Positions 1 through 5,161 of a stretch of 8,909 nt of DNA are shown piece by piece (position 1 is the stretch's first letter; each line of letters starts with the position of its first letter). The notes beneath the pieces are model-generated. The model made no database searches. It saw nothing but the letters and a program-made list of their open reading frames with translations, and had not been told where the DNA came from. Made by a program: the position numbers and the translations under genes. The DNA is from Methanosarcinales archaeon. GTDB lineage: Archaea > Halobacteriota > Syntropharchaeia > Alkanophagales > Methanospirareceae. The stretch spans positions 1-8,909 of the forward strand of contig JAUXGS010000028.1 in the NCBI GenBank assembly GCA_030621945.1, given 5' to 3'.

Positions 1-672
1 ATCCATGCGGTACTGCGTAAGGGCACCGATCTGGTTATCGGCGGTGGTGGTGAGCGAAAGCCGATAAAAGAATCCTGCATGCTGATCAGTATGACCGGTA
101 ATGCAATCAATCAAATCGAAGCACGAGAATTACACCCTCAGTTCCCCTTCAGGCGAATAGAGGAATATTGTATCCAGTTCACGCGAGTATTCTTAGAAGA
201 GTACAGCTCGAAGCCCGTAAATGAGCGGTTCAGCTATCTTTATTTTGAACGGTTGGCACAATATCAACCTACATCCAGTTCTAACAGCTCTGATCAAATA
301 ACGTTATTAAAAAACGCTTTAGCTGACCAAATTAAAGAGAATATGACCTCAAATAGGTTCCAGGCAATTACCTGGTATGTCCCATCTGATACACAACAAA
401 GTTCGCCGCCCTGTTTGCAACGGATACAAATTCGATATATTCCTGAAAATAACGTGGATGTCCATCTTACATGGCGATCAAGAGATCTATTTACCGCGTG
501 GCAACCTAATATAGTCTGTATAACCGAGATGCTCAATCGTGAAGTGATAAAGCCAAATAACTGCCAGATAGTAAGAATAATCGATTACAGTGATTCATTA
601 CACATTTACGCACGAGATTTGGAAGATGCAAAGAAGGTTAAATTTGTACCGGTTAGTCCTCAGGAAATTTAG
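1..672 (+). CDS. thyA: Thymidylate synthase, methanogen type (5' end missing)
   Basis: This enzyme makes dTMP from dUMP using a folate or methanopterin one-carbon donor, in the cytoplasm. The reading frame is open from base 1 without a stop, so the gene enters from the left edge; the in-frame ATG at 79 is internal. About 223 residues are present, and family lengths suggest roughly 20 are missing. The nucleophilic cysteine lies in a PPCLQ motif (Cys codon 412-414). It is followed by the phosphate-binding WRSRDL motif and, near the C-terminus, the nucleotide-binding DSLHIYARD motif. These three in this order are diagnostic of the thymidylate synthase/dUMP hydroxymethylase superfamily, and the short length and sequence style fit the methanogen branch. 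A serine/asparagine-rich stretch before the catalytic domain looks like a loop insertion. No active-site loss is visible. Whether the donor is tetrahydrofolate or tetrahydromethanopterin cannot be read from the sequence. Confidence 0.88.
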   Translation: MHAVLRKGTDLVIGGGGERKPIKESCMLISMTGNAINQIEARELHPQFPFRRIEEYCIQFTRVFLEEYSSKPVNERFSYLYFERLAQYQPTSSSNSSDQITLLKNALADQIKENMTSNRFQAITWYVPSDTQQSSPPCLQRIQIRYIPENNVDVHLTWRSRDLFTAWQPNIVCITEMLNREVIKPNNCQIVRIIDYSDSLHIYARDLEDAKKVKFVPVSPQEI

Positions 673-674
673 AT

Positions 675-700
675 TAGAGCTAAATGGGCTCTACCGTTTT
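675..700 (+). terminator. Hairpin plus T-run after thyA
   Basis: Three bases after the thyA stop, TAGAGC (675-680) pairs with GCTCTA (688-693) over a 7-base loop, followed by TTTT at 697-700. Archaeal termination depends mainly on T-runs, so the stem may be incidental. The placement directly behind a stop codon supports a 3'-end signal. Confidence 0.4.
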
Positions 701-960
701 ATCCTTCTATGAAGAGGATAAGAAAGGGGACGAGGAGGTTTCGGGATGATTGGAAAGTAAAATTTACGATTACTGTCCGCACCGCTCACTAAGTTACTCC
801 TTTACAGTACCCCGTGAACATGCCCTTTGTCATGAGGATAAAAAATAAAATCGAAGCGGCTATGGACGGCTATGGAAGAAGTGAGAAGGAGGGTAGTTTG
901 AAGAGTTTTCCATAAAAGAGTCCCAAAGACGAGTTCAAATATTACCCAATGCTTTTTGAA
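701..960. other. Gap between thyA and zinc-ribbon gene
   Basis: No convincing gene is visible here. It contains a perfect tandem duplication of the 10-mer CGGCTATGGA (857-866 and 867-876). One short open frame (832-915, 27 codons, ATG start) spans the duplication but has no clear ribosome binding site or recognisable family. The right end carries the promoter of the next gene. Confidence 0.5.
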
Positions 961-962
961 GG

Positions 963-997
963 TATTTAAGTAATAGGAGTATATTATAATGTGGAGG
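963..997 (+). promoter_or_regulatory. Promoter and ribosome binding site of zinc-ribbon gene
   Basis: TATTTAAG (963-970) resembles an archaeal box A. GGAGG (993-997) lies 6 bases before the ATG at 1004 and decides that start. A second possible start, ATG at 989, has a weaker GGAG at 976-979 and would add five residues. Confidence 0.45.
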
Positions 998-1003
998 TAT
1001 AAT

Positions 1004-1180
1004 ATGATGAGATCAAGTAATTTTGACAGAAGCAAGGGTTTTGATCGTGGACCACGAGAGATGCATACGGTTACGTGTGCGGACTGTGGTGAAGAATGTC
1101 AAGTACCATTTAAACCAGATGGCTCCAGACCTGTATACTGTCAGGAATGTTACCAGAAACATCGACCGAAGAGATTTTAG
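1004..1180 (+). CDS. Small CxxC zinc-ribbon protein
   Basis: A 58-residue basic protein with a single zinc ribbon. The knuckles are C25-x2-C28 and C46-x2-C49, joined by a segment reading VPFKPDGSRPVYC, with one additional cysteine at C32. This is the pattern of the small CxDCG...VPFKP...RPVYC proteins common in methanogens and in some bacteria. Their role is poorly defined; nucleic-acid or ribosome binding is usually assumed because of the basic tail (here QKHRPKRF) and the Arg/Gly/Ser-rich N-terminus. The start at 1004 is chosen because a strong GGAGG lies 6 bases upstream; 989 is the alternative. The gene stands alone with its own promoter-like box and a T-rich tract downstream, so it is probably monocistronic. 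The family assignment is firm; any cellular function would be a guess. Confidence 0.8.
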   Translation: MMRSSNFDRSKGFDRGPREMHTVTCADCGEECQVPFKPDGSRPVYCQECYQKHRPKRF

Positions 1181-1252
1181 TCGATAATGCGTAGGTAGGT
1201 ACGTAATATTGGAACGATTTTTCCTCTTGTCAAAAATAACTAGGGGAAAATA

Positions 1253-1265
1253 TTTTTCTTTTTTT
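1253..1265 (+). terminator. T-tract terminator of zinc-ribbon gene
   Basis: TTTTTCTTTTTTT, twelve T in thirteen bases, lies 73 bases after the stop of the zinc-ribbon gene. Such T-rich tracts are the main intrinsic termination signal in archaea. No strong stem precedes it. Confidence 0.5.
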
Positions 1266-1540
1266 AAAAAGCTTTGTAAAACCCACGAATTTGGCATTCC
1301 ACAATCACTAAATAATTTTTACATCCGTAAAGTAAACCCTCACCCGCAGAAGCGATAAAGCCGAAAAGCCCTCAGCAACTGCGAAAGAAGCAGTATCTTT
1401 CTTTCGTGCTCTCAAATTTCAACGACTAACAATGAATGCCATTAGGAAGGTCTACGGTTGACGTATGCTCTTACTAATATGGAACCTTACAGGAGACTTC
1501 AAATCCAGAAGCATTAATTATATCTGCATGAGTTCACAAA
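1266..1540. other. Non-coding stretch with one clear hairpin
   Basis: No gene is recognised. The best structure is an 8-bp perfect stem, CGAAAGAA (1382-1389) with TTCTTTCG (1399-1406), closed by a 9-base loop and extendable by two G-T pairs. Short frames are present (for example an ATG at 1464) but none resembles a known family. A small RNA is possible; I see no C/D box pair or other class mark. Confidence 0.35.
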
Positions 1541-1561
1541 GATATAAAGAAAGGTGTTATT

Positions 1562-1639
1562 TTGGCAGGTAAAGAAGAAATGGGGACGTTTCGTCCAAAA
1601 CGATGCCATTGTCATGCCAAACCTGTAAAACAAAAATAA
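1562..1639 (+). CDS. Possible 25-residue cysteine-containing peptide
   Basis: A TTG-initiated frame of 25 sense codons preceded by a good purine-rich ribosome binding site (GAAAGGTG, 1549-1556, five bases before the start) and an AT-rich box (AATTATAT, 1516-1523) at about the right distance for a promoter. The product is basic, contains the segment GTFRPKRCHCHAKP and ends in VKQK. It has two cysteines (C15, C17) flanked by histidines, which suggests metal binding. A second frame from 1603 carries CQTCKTK, so this could be the remnant of a longer zinc-ribbon protein broken by a frameshift. I do not recognise the family. The support is the initiation context only, so it may be spurious. Confidence 0.3.
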   Translation: MAGKEEMGTFRPKRCHCHAKPVKQK

Positions 1640-1660
1640 ATAGTCAACTGCTTATTAGTT

Positions 1661-1683
1661 TGTATTATCTAATTGCACGTGCA
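1661..1683 (+). promoter_or_regulatory. tRNA-His promoter region with 10-bp palindrome
   Basis: The AT-rich run TGTATTATCTAATT begins about 27 bases before the tRNA and fits box A spacing. TGCACGTGCA (1674-1683) is a perfect palindrome ending five bases before the G-1 position. It may be chance or a protein site. Confidence 0.35.
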
Positions 1684-1688
1684 CAATG

Positions 1689-1760
1689 GCCGGGGTGTGG
1701 TAGAGGCTATCCCTGGGGACTGTGGATCCCTAGACCTGGGTTCGAATCCCAGCTCCGGCC
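1689..1760 (+). tRNA. tRNA-His (anticodon GTG)
   Basis: A complete cloverleaf of 72 bases. The acceptor stem GCCGGGG pairs with CTCCGGC (one G-T). The anticodon arm GGGGA/TCCCT (one G-T) has loop CTGTGGA with GTG at 1722-1724. The T arm CTGGG/CCCAG has loop TTCGAAT. A G is encoded at -1 (1688) opposite C73 (1760), the identity pair required by histidyl-tRNA synthetase, which confirms histidine. CCA is not encoded: C73 is followed by CTT. The D stem is weak, with T10 facing C25, so only G11-C24 and G12-C23 pair; position 10 is normally G in archaeal tRNAs. No intron is seen in the anticodon loop. The next coding start is only 24 bases downstream, implying a shared transcript. Confidence 0.95.
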
Positions 1761-1784
1761 CTTATACAAAATAGTATATAAACC

Positions 1785-2984
1785 ATGCGGGCAATAATCG
1801 TGGGCTCAGGCGCAGGCGGCGCTACTGTAGCGAAAGAACTGTCTGACAAGGGCGTTGAAGTAGTTCTTATAGAAAAAGGACCTACTATAGAGGCAAAAGA
1901 CGCTTCAAAATACTACTCAAATATTAGTTCTGAGGTAGAGATTCTGAGGACATTCTGTTTAGGTGGTACCACTACGGTATCAGCCGGAAACGGAGTACGA
2001 GCTTTAGAAAAAGAGTTGCGAGGGTTAGGGATTGACCTGAGTGAAGAGTTTGAGGGCGCAGAACGAGAGCTTGGGGTAAGAACTCTTCCTGATTCGCACT
2101 TTGGTGAAGGGACCAAGCGGATTATGGTGGCTGCCGAGAATCTCGGATTTGACGTGAAGAAGATGCCGAAGTTTATTGACCCTGCGAAATGCACACCGTG
2201 TGGTAAGTGTGCATCTGGCTGTCCGAACGACGCGAAATGGGGGGCACTCGAATTTGTGAAGGCTGCGGAAAAGAACGGTGCGAGGATAATAACGGACCTG
2301 CCTGTTGACGATATAATTGTAGCGGATGGTGAAGTGGCTGGAGTGAGAAGCAAGGGTAAAATTATTTCAGCAGATATAGTTGTTCTATCAGCAGGAGCTT
2401 TGGAAACTCCCCGGCTGTTGAGAAAGCAGGGGCTGCCCACTACACCTAATTTGTTCGTCGACACTTTCACTACAATTGGTGGTGTTCTCGAAGAGATTAA
2501 GTTGAACAAGGAAGTAACAATGAACGCTCTCATAACATTCGAGGATTTCATTCTCTCTCCGCATTTTTCCAACCAGTTGGTGAAAAGGATGGAAGCGAGG
2601 GGGGTAAAGGCTTCGTCGGAGGATGTACTTGGGATAATGGTGAAGATAAAAGATGAAGAGTTGGGAGAAGTGGATAAGGACGTGAAGAAAGTTGTTACGA
2701 ACAGGGATGCAGTTCTACTCTCAGAAGGGGCTAATATCGCAGGGTCTATATTAGAGAAAGCCGGTGCCGATCCTTCAACCTTTGTCTCCACACCCGTAAG
2801 GGGCGCGCATCCCGGTGGAACTGCAAGAATCGGTGAAGCGGTGGATAAAAACCTGACGACCGAAGTAGATGGGTTGTATGTGGCAGATGCATCAGTGCTT
2901 CCCGCATCACCCGGCGCTCCACCTATATTAACTATTGTCGCTTTAGCGAAATATCTCTCGAAGATTATTATAGAGCAGTCATAA
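1785..2984 (+). CDS. GMC-like FAD oxidoreductase with inserted [4Fe-4S] motif
   Basis: A 399-residue soluble flavoprotein. The N-terminus has the dinucleotide-binding motif VGSGAGG (residues 6-12) with the acidic end of the second strand at LIEKG, showing FAD binding. Residues 136-146 read CTPCGKCASGCP, a CxxCxxCxxxCP ferredoxin motif (C136, C139, C142, C146) for one iron-sulfur cluster. The C-terminus has HPGGTARIG (H342 onward), then DGLYVADASVLPASPGAPP, the FAD/active-site signature of the GMC and related dehydrogenase superfamily; H342 is the likely catalytic base region. The substrate is unknown: an alcohol or hydroxy-acid donor with electrons passed through the cluster to ferredoxin is an inference. 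It is shorter than classical GMC enzymes (500-600 residues). ATG 1785 is the only start preserving the FAD motif; it has no ribosome binding site and lies 24 bases from tRNA-His. A long opposite-strand frame over it is a shadow. Confidence 0.82.
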   Translation: MRAIIVGSGAGGATVAKELSDKGVEVVLIEKGPTIEAKDASKYYSNISSEVEILRTFCLGGTTTVSAGNGVRALEKELRGLGIDLSEEFEGAERELGVRTLPDSHFGEGTKRIMVAAENLGFDVKKMPKFIDPAKCTPCGKCASGCPNDAKWGALEFVKAAEKNGARIITDLPVDDIIVADGEVAGVRSKGKIISADIVVLSAGALETPRLLRKQGLPTTPNLFVDTFTTIGGVLEEIKLNKEVTMNALITFEDFILSPHFSNQLVKRMEARGVKASSEDVLGIMVKIKDEELGEVDKDVKKVVTNRDAVLLSEGANIAGSILEKAGADPSTFVSTPVRGAHPGGTARIGEAVDKNLTTEVDGLYVADASVLPASPGAPPILTIVALAKYLSKIIIEQS

Positions 2985-2990
2985 GTTCCA

Positions 2991-3064
2991 AGTATTACAT
3001 TACGAATACTGCCAAAGAAACCGTGCAAAAAGATGTTTGCTCATAAATGGAGCTATGCGCTCCA
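2991..3064. terminator. Inverted repeats between convergent genes
   Basis: Two stems lie between the 3' ends of the flavoprotein gene (+) and the HTH gene (-). AGTATT (2991-2996) pairs with AATACT (3005-3010). TGGAGC (3048-3053) pairs with GCTCCA (3059-3064) over a 5-base loop, with GTTT after it on the plus strand and ATTTATGAG on the minus strand. The position suits a two-way terminator, although no long T-run follows either stem. Confidence 0.4.
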
Positions 3065-3082
3065 GTTTCATATCCCACATTC

Positions 3083-3415
3083 CTAAACGTCCTGAGCGTT
3101 GCACAGATCCAATTTGCAAACCGAGCCCTCCGTTCTGACCTTCATGCATATCGTGCAGATTCTCATGACCAGATCATCCACGGTACCATGCACGAGATCA
3201 TCAGCAAGTTTTTTTATCTCCTCCTTCGCATCCTCTTGAAAAGTGAACCGTGAACCCCTTTTCTTTGAGGTATATTGAGATATGGCAGCCTGCGTAATCC
3301 CAAGCATTTTAGAGATTTCATTTTGGGACAAACCCCTTTTAATCAGCTCTTTCGCAAGTGCCGCTCGTATACACGGCAATACCTCCCACACTATTATCTC
3401 GCACGGGGATTTCAT
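3083..3415 (-). CDS. HTH transcriptional regulator with C-terminal cysteine cluster (COG2522 type)
   Basis: A 110-residue DNA-binding protein. Residues 20-52 form a helix-turn-helix of the XRE/Cro kind: AKELIKRGLSQNEISKMLGI then TQAAISQYTSKKRG, with the recognition helix around TQAAISQY. The start MKSPCEIIVWEVLP is the conserved beginning of the archaeal COG2522 regulators. The C-terminal part has an acidic/basic helix (EEIKKLADDL) and then a cysteine cluster C87-x2-C90-x9-C100-x4-C105, likely to bind a metal or an iron-sulfur cluster. C5 and C15 add two further cysteines. The start at 3415 is supported by GGTGGAG four bases upstream (complement of 3420-3426); the upstream ATG at 3439 would lie inside the palindrome. 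It is divergent from a NifU-like gene and probably represses itself through the 16-bp palindrome. The ligand sensed is not known. Confidence 0.82.
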   Translation of the reverse strand: MKSPCEIIVWEVLPCIRAALAKELIKRGLSQNEISKMLGITQAAISQYTSKKRGSRFTFQEDAKEEIKKLADDLVHGTVDDLVMRICTICMKVRTEGSVCKLDLCNAQDV

Positions 3416-3431
3416 CTTACTCCACCTTTTA

Positions 3432-3447
3432 TATAACAATTGTTATA
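3432..3447. promoter_or_regulatory. 16-bp perfect palindrome, likely operator
   Basis: TATAACAATTGTTATA is a perfect dyad in the 59-base divergent region. It lies 17 bases from the regulator start and 28 bases from the nifU-like start. On the minus strand it falls between the TATA-like box and the expected transcription start, a position where a bound dimer would block polymerase. On the plus strand it sits just upstream of box A, over the TFB-contact region. Confidence 0.6.
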
Positions 3448-3448
3448 A

Positions 3449-3456
3449 GATATAAA
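3449..3456. promoter_or_regulatory. Shared divergent TATA-like box
   Basis: GATATAAA on the plus strand reads TTTATATC on the minus strand, close to archaeal box A. With standard spacing of about 25 bases it predicts a start near 3426 for the regulator (a short leader holding its GGTGGAG) and near 3477 for the nifU-like gene, which would then be essentially leaderless. Confidence 0.5.
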
Positions 3457-3474
3457 CAAAATGTGATAACTACA

Positions 3475-3735
3475 ATGTTTGAAAAGGTGAAGGAAGTAAT
3501 AGAAAGGGACATCAGTCCTTTTTTAGCACTGGAAGGCGGCAATATAGAACTGGTGAGCGTGGATGACGGCGTGGTGAAGGTGAAGTTGAGCGGCGCATGT
3601 GCGGGATGTCCGATGAGCCAATACACACTGGTGAACTTCGTTGAGGCAACGCTGAAGGATAAGATTCCGGAGGTAAAGGGAGTTGTTGCAGTAGATGACG
3701 CCAAGGAGAGATTTATAGAGATGTTGAGGCGGTGA
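3475..3735 (+). CDS. NifU-like C-terminal-domain iron-sulfur scaffold/carrier
   Basis: An 86-residue stand-alone NifU C-terminal domain (Nfu type). These proteins hold a [4Fe-4S] cluster between two subunits and pass it to target enzymes. Visible marks are the opening helix with FLALEGGNIELVSVDDGVV, typical of the family's xLxxDGGdvelv segment, and the CxxC pair C42-x2-C45 in LSGACAGCPMSQYTL, which supplies the cluster ligands. The C-terminal half, VEATLKDKIPEVKGVVAV, matches the usual end. The length is normal for the stand-alone form. The start at 3475 is the first ATG that gives the conserved N-terminus; no good ribosome binding site precedes it, and the TATA-like box spacing fits a leaderless message. 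It is divergent from the cysteine-cluster regulator and followed after 9 bases by a small frame and then broken cutA. Confidence 0.88.
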   Translation: MFEKVKEVIERDISPFLALEGGNIELVSVDDGVVKVKLSGACAGCPMSQYTLVNFVEATLKDKIPEVKGVVAVDDAKERFIEMLRR

Positions 3736-3744
3736 GAGATATAC

Positions 3745-3837
3745 ATGGCGGAAGAGTTAGAAGGATTGGTGAAGAAGATAGATCTCGCTAAACAATTGCC
3801 TCGGGAAGTCGTGGAAGAACTCAGTTCTAATAAGTAA
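3745..3837 (+). CDS. Possible 30-residue protein in nifU operon
   Basis: A 30-codon frame begins 9 bases after the nifU-like stop. GGTGAG (3731-3736), overlapping that stop, forms a fair ribosome binding site 8 bases before the ATG. The product is charged and probably helical: MAEELEGLVKKIDLAKQLPR then EVVEELSSNK. No family is recognised. Spacing, initiation signal and same-strand position between nifU-like and cutA argue that it is translated, but it may be the truncated front of a larger lost gene. Confidence 0.38.
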   Translation: MAEELEGLVKKIDLAKQLPREVVEELSSNK

Positions 3838-3840
3838 GTA

Positions 3841-4156
3841 ATGAATAATGATTTTTGCGTGCTCTTCTGCACGGCAAGTGTGGACGAATCCGAGAAGATA
3901 GCAAGGATTCTGATAGAAGAGAAGCTGGCAGCATGTGTGAATATTACAGAGGTAAATTCCTATTTATAGATGGGAAGGCGAGTTCTGCGAAGATAAAGAG
4001 GCTTTATTGATAATAAAAACCGTAAAAAACAAGGTAAATAAGATTATCGAAAGAATAAAAGAAAATCATAGCTACGAATTGCCGGAAATTATCGCACTAC
4101 CGATTGTTGCAGGCTATGATATGTATTTAAACTGGATGGATGAGTCCGTAGGGTGA
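3841..4156 (+). pseudogene. cutA: cutA divalent-cation tolerance protein, frameshifted
   Basis: CutA1 is a small trimeric cytoplasmic protein linked to copper and divalent-metal tolerance. The first 42 codons (3841-3966) give the CutA N-terminus, including SEKIARILIEEKLAACVNIT, then stop at TAG 3967-3969. Reading resumes one base out of phase at 3965 with YRWEGEFCEDKEALLIIKT and continues to ELPEIIALPIVAGYDMYLNW, the family's hallmark C-terminus, ending at TGA 4154-4156. Removing one T from the TTT run at 3963-3965 restores a continuous SYYRWEGEF and a protein of about 105 residues, the normal CutA length. All other conserved blocks are intact, so the lesion is recent or is a sequencing error in a short homopolymer. 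It follows the 30-codon frame by 3 bases and was probably in the nifU-like operon. Confidence 0.88.
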
Positions 4157-4170
4157 AAAGGTGTGCCTTT
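4157..4170 (+). terminator. Weak hairpin after cutA
   Basis: AAAGG (4157-4161) pairs with CCTTT (4166-4170) over a TGTG loop, directly after the cutA stop. It is short and weak; the position is its main support. Confidence 0.25.
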
Positions 4171-4217
4171 ATCATAAATTAACCGCTATTGACCTCTGAA
4201 AGGAAAGTGAAAAGCTA

Positions 4218-5087
4218 ATGATTCGCGTCGGTGTTCATGTCTCAATTGCAGGGTCAATAGATAAGGCTGTGGATCGTGCGCAGGAAAAGGGTTGTAATAC
4301 ATTCCAAATATTCACGAGAAATCCCAGAGGCTGGAAGATTAAAGAGCTTACAGAGTCTGACACCGCACGATTCATTGAGAAACTTAACCGGACGGGGATA
4401 TTCCCGCCGGTAGATCACATGCCGTATCTTCCTAATCTTGCTACACCGGCTGATGATGTTTATAAAAGATCGGTACCCGCGCTTATCGAAGAATTGAAAC
4501 GGTGCGACGCTTTACAGATCCCTTACCTTGTCACTCATCTTGGCAGTCATCGTGGATCTGGTAAAGAAGCTGGGCTGCGGAGGATAGTAGATGCGATCAA
4601 CACGGCATTCAGTGAAGTGGCCATAGATAACGGAGTGATGCTGCTCTTGGAGAATACTGCGGGGACGAAGAACAGTATGGGTGGCACGTTTGAGGACATC
4701 CGGCACATCATGGATCGTATTGAGCATAAAGAACGGATAGGAATCTGCTTTGACACCTGCCACGCCTTCGCTGCGGGCTATGAATTGCGGACGGAAAGGA
4801 GCTTGAATGCCACCATGCAGCATTTTGATGAGGTTATAGGTCTTGGACACCTGAAGCTCATACATCTCAATGATGCCAAGGCAGATCTGGATTCGAGATT
4901 GGACCGGCATGAGCATATCGGGCTTGGGTATATTGGTGAGGATGGTTTTCGCGTGATTCTCAAAGACGAACGCATAAGGGAGCTACCGATGATACTCGAG
5001 ACTCCCGTTGATAACCGGAGAGGTGATCGTGATAATATCCTGAAGGTAAGAGAACTTGCCGGTCAACGATCAGTGAAAAGGGCATAA
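4218..5087 (+). CDS. nfo: Endonuclease IV (AP endonuclease)
   Basis: A 289-residue TIM-barrel nuclease that cuts DNA 5' to abasic sites in base-excision repair. All nine metal ligands of the trinuclear zinc site are visible at almost the same positions as in E. coli Nfo: H67, H107 (THLGSH), E145 (LLLENTAGT), D179 and H182 (FDTCHAFAAGY), H216 (HLNDAK), D229 and H231 (DRHEHIGLG), and E261 (LETP). The start MIRVGVHVSIAGSI is the normal family N-terminus, so the frame is complete. The ribosome binding site is poor; a GTGA lies seven bases before the ATG within the purine-rich run 4199-4213. It is followed by 74 bases holding the iorA promoter, so it is probably transcribed alone. Nothing is missing; an active enzyme is expected. 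Confidence 0.96.
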   Translation: MIRVGVHVSIAGSIDKAVDRAQEKGCNTFQIFTRNPRGWKIKELTESDTARFIEKLNRTGIFPPVDHMPYLPNLATPADDVYKRSVPALIEELKRCDALQIPYLVTHLGSHRGSGKEAGLRRIVDAINTAFSEVAIDNGVMLLLENTAGTKNSMGGTFEDIRHIMDRIEHKERIGICFDTCHAFAAGYELRTERSLNATMQHFDEVIGLGHLKLIHLNDAKADLDSRLDRHEHIGLGYIGEDGFRVILKDERIRELPMILETPVDNRRGDRDNILKVRELAGQRSVKRA

Positions 5088-5097
5088 AGCTTCTCGG

Positions 5098-5154
5098 CCT
5101 ATTTCGTAAAGGAAAGTATACTAAATAGGTTAAATACATTAAATCACAGGAGGG
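5098..5154 (+). promoter_or_regulatory. iorAB promoter with nested dyads and strong RBS
   Basis: CCTATTT (5098-5104) is the perfect reverse complement of AAATAGG (5123-5129). Just inside the right arm is the 8-bp palindrome AGTATACT (5115-5122). Box-A-like AT runs are ACTAAATAG (5120-5128) and TTAAATAC (5130-5137). AGGAGGG (5148-5154) lies 7 bases before the GTG start at 5162. Confidence 0.45.
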
Positions 5155-5161
5155 TATTATT

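Noticed and set aside
79..81. ATG at 79 as the thymidylate synthase start
   Set aside because: The frame continues upstream to base 1 with family-like text, so the true start lies outside the window.
832..915. A 27-codon frame spanning the tandem 10-mer
   Set aside because: There is no clear ribosome binding site and no similarity recognised; the repeat itself creates much of the frame.
1603..1797. A plus-strand frame of 64 codons starting MPLSCQTC
   Set aside because: Most of it is the translated tRNA-His gene; only the first CQTCKTK part is mentioned as a possible frameshift remnant.
1913..3028. A 371-codon open frame on the minus strand opposite the flavoprotein gene
   Set aside because: Its translation has no recognisable domain, it is rich in Ser/Thr/Pro as expected of a codon-bias shadow, and the plus strand carries clear FAD, iron-sulfur and GMC motifs.
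3047..3253. A plus-strand frame of 68 codons opposite the HTH gene
   Set aside because: It has no ribosome binding site or family match, and the minus strand encodes a clear regulator.
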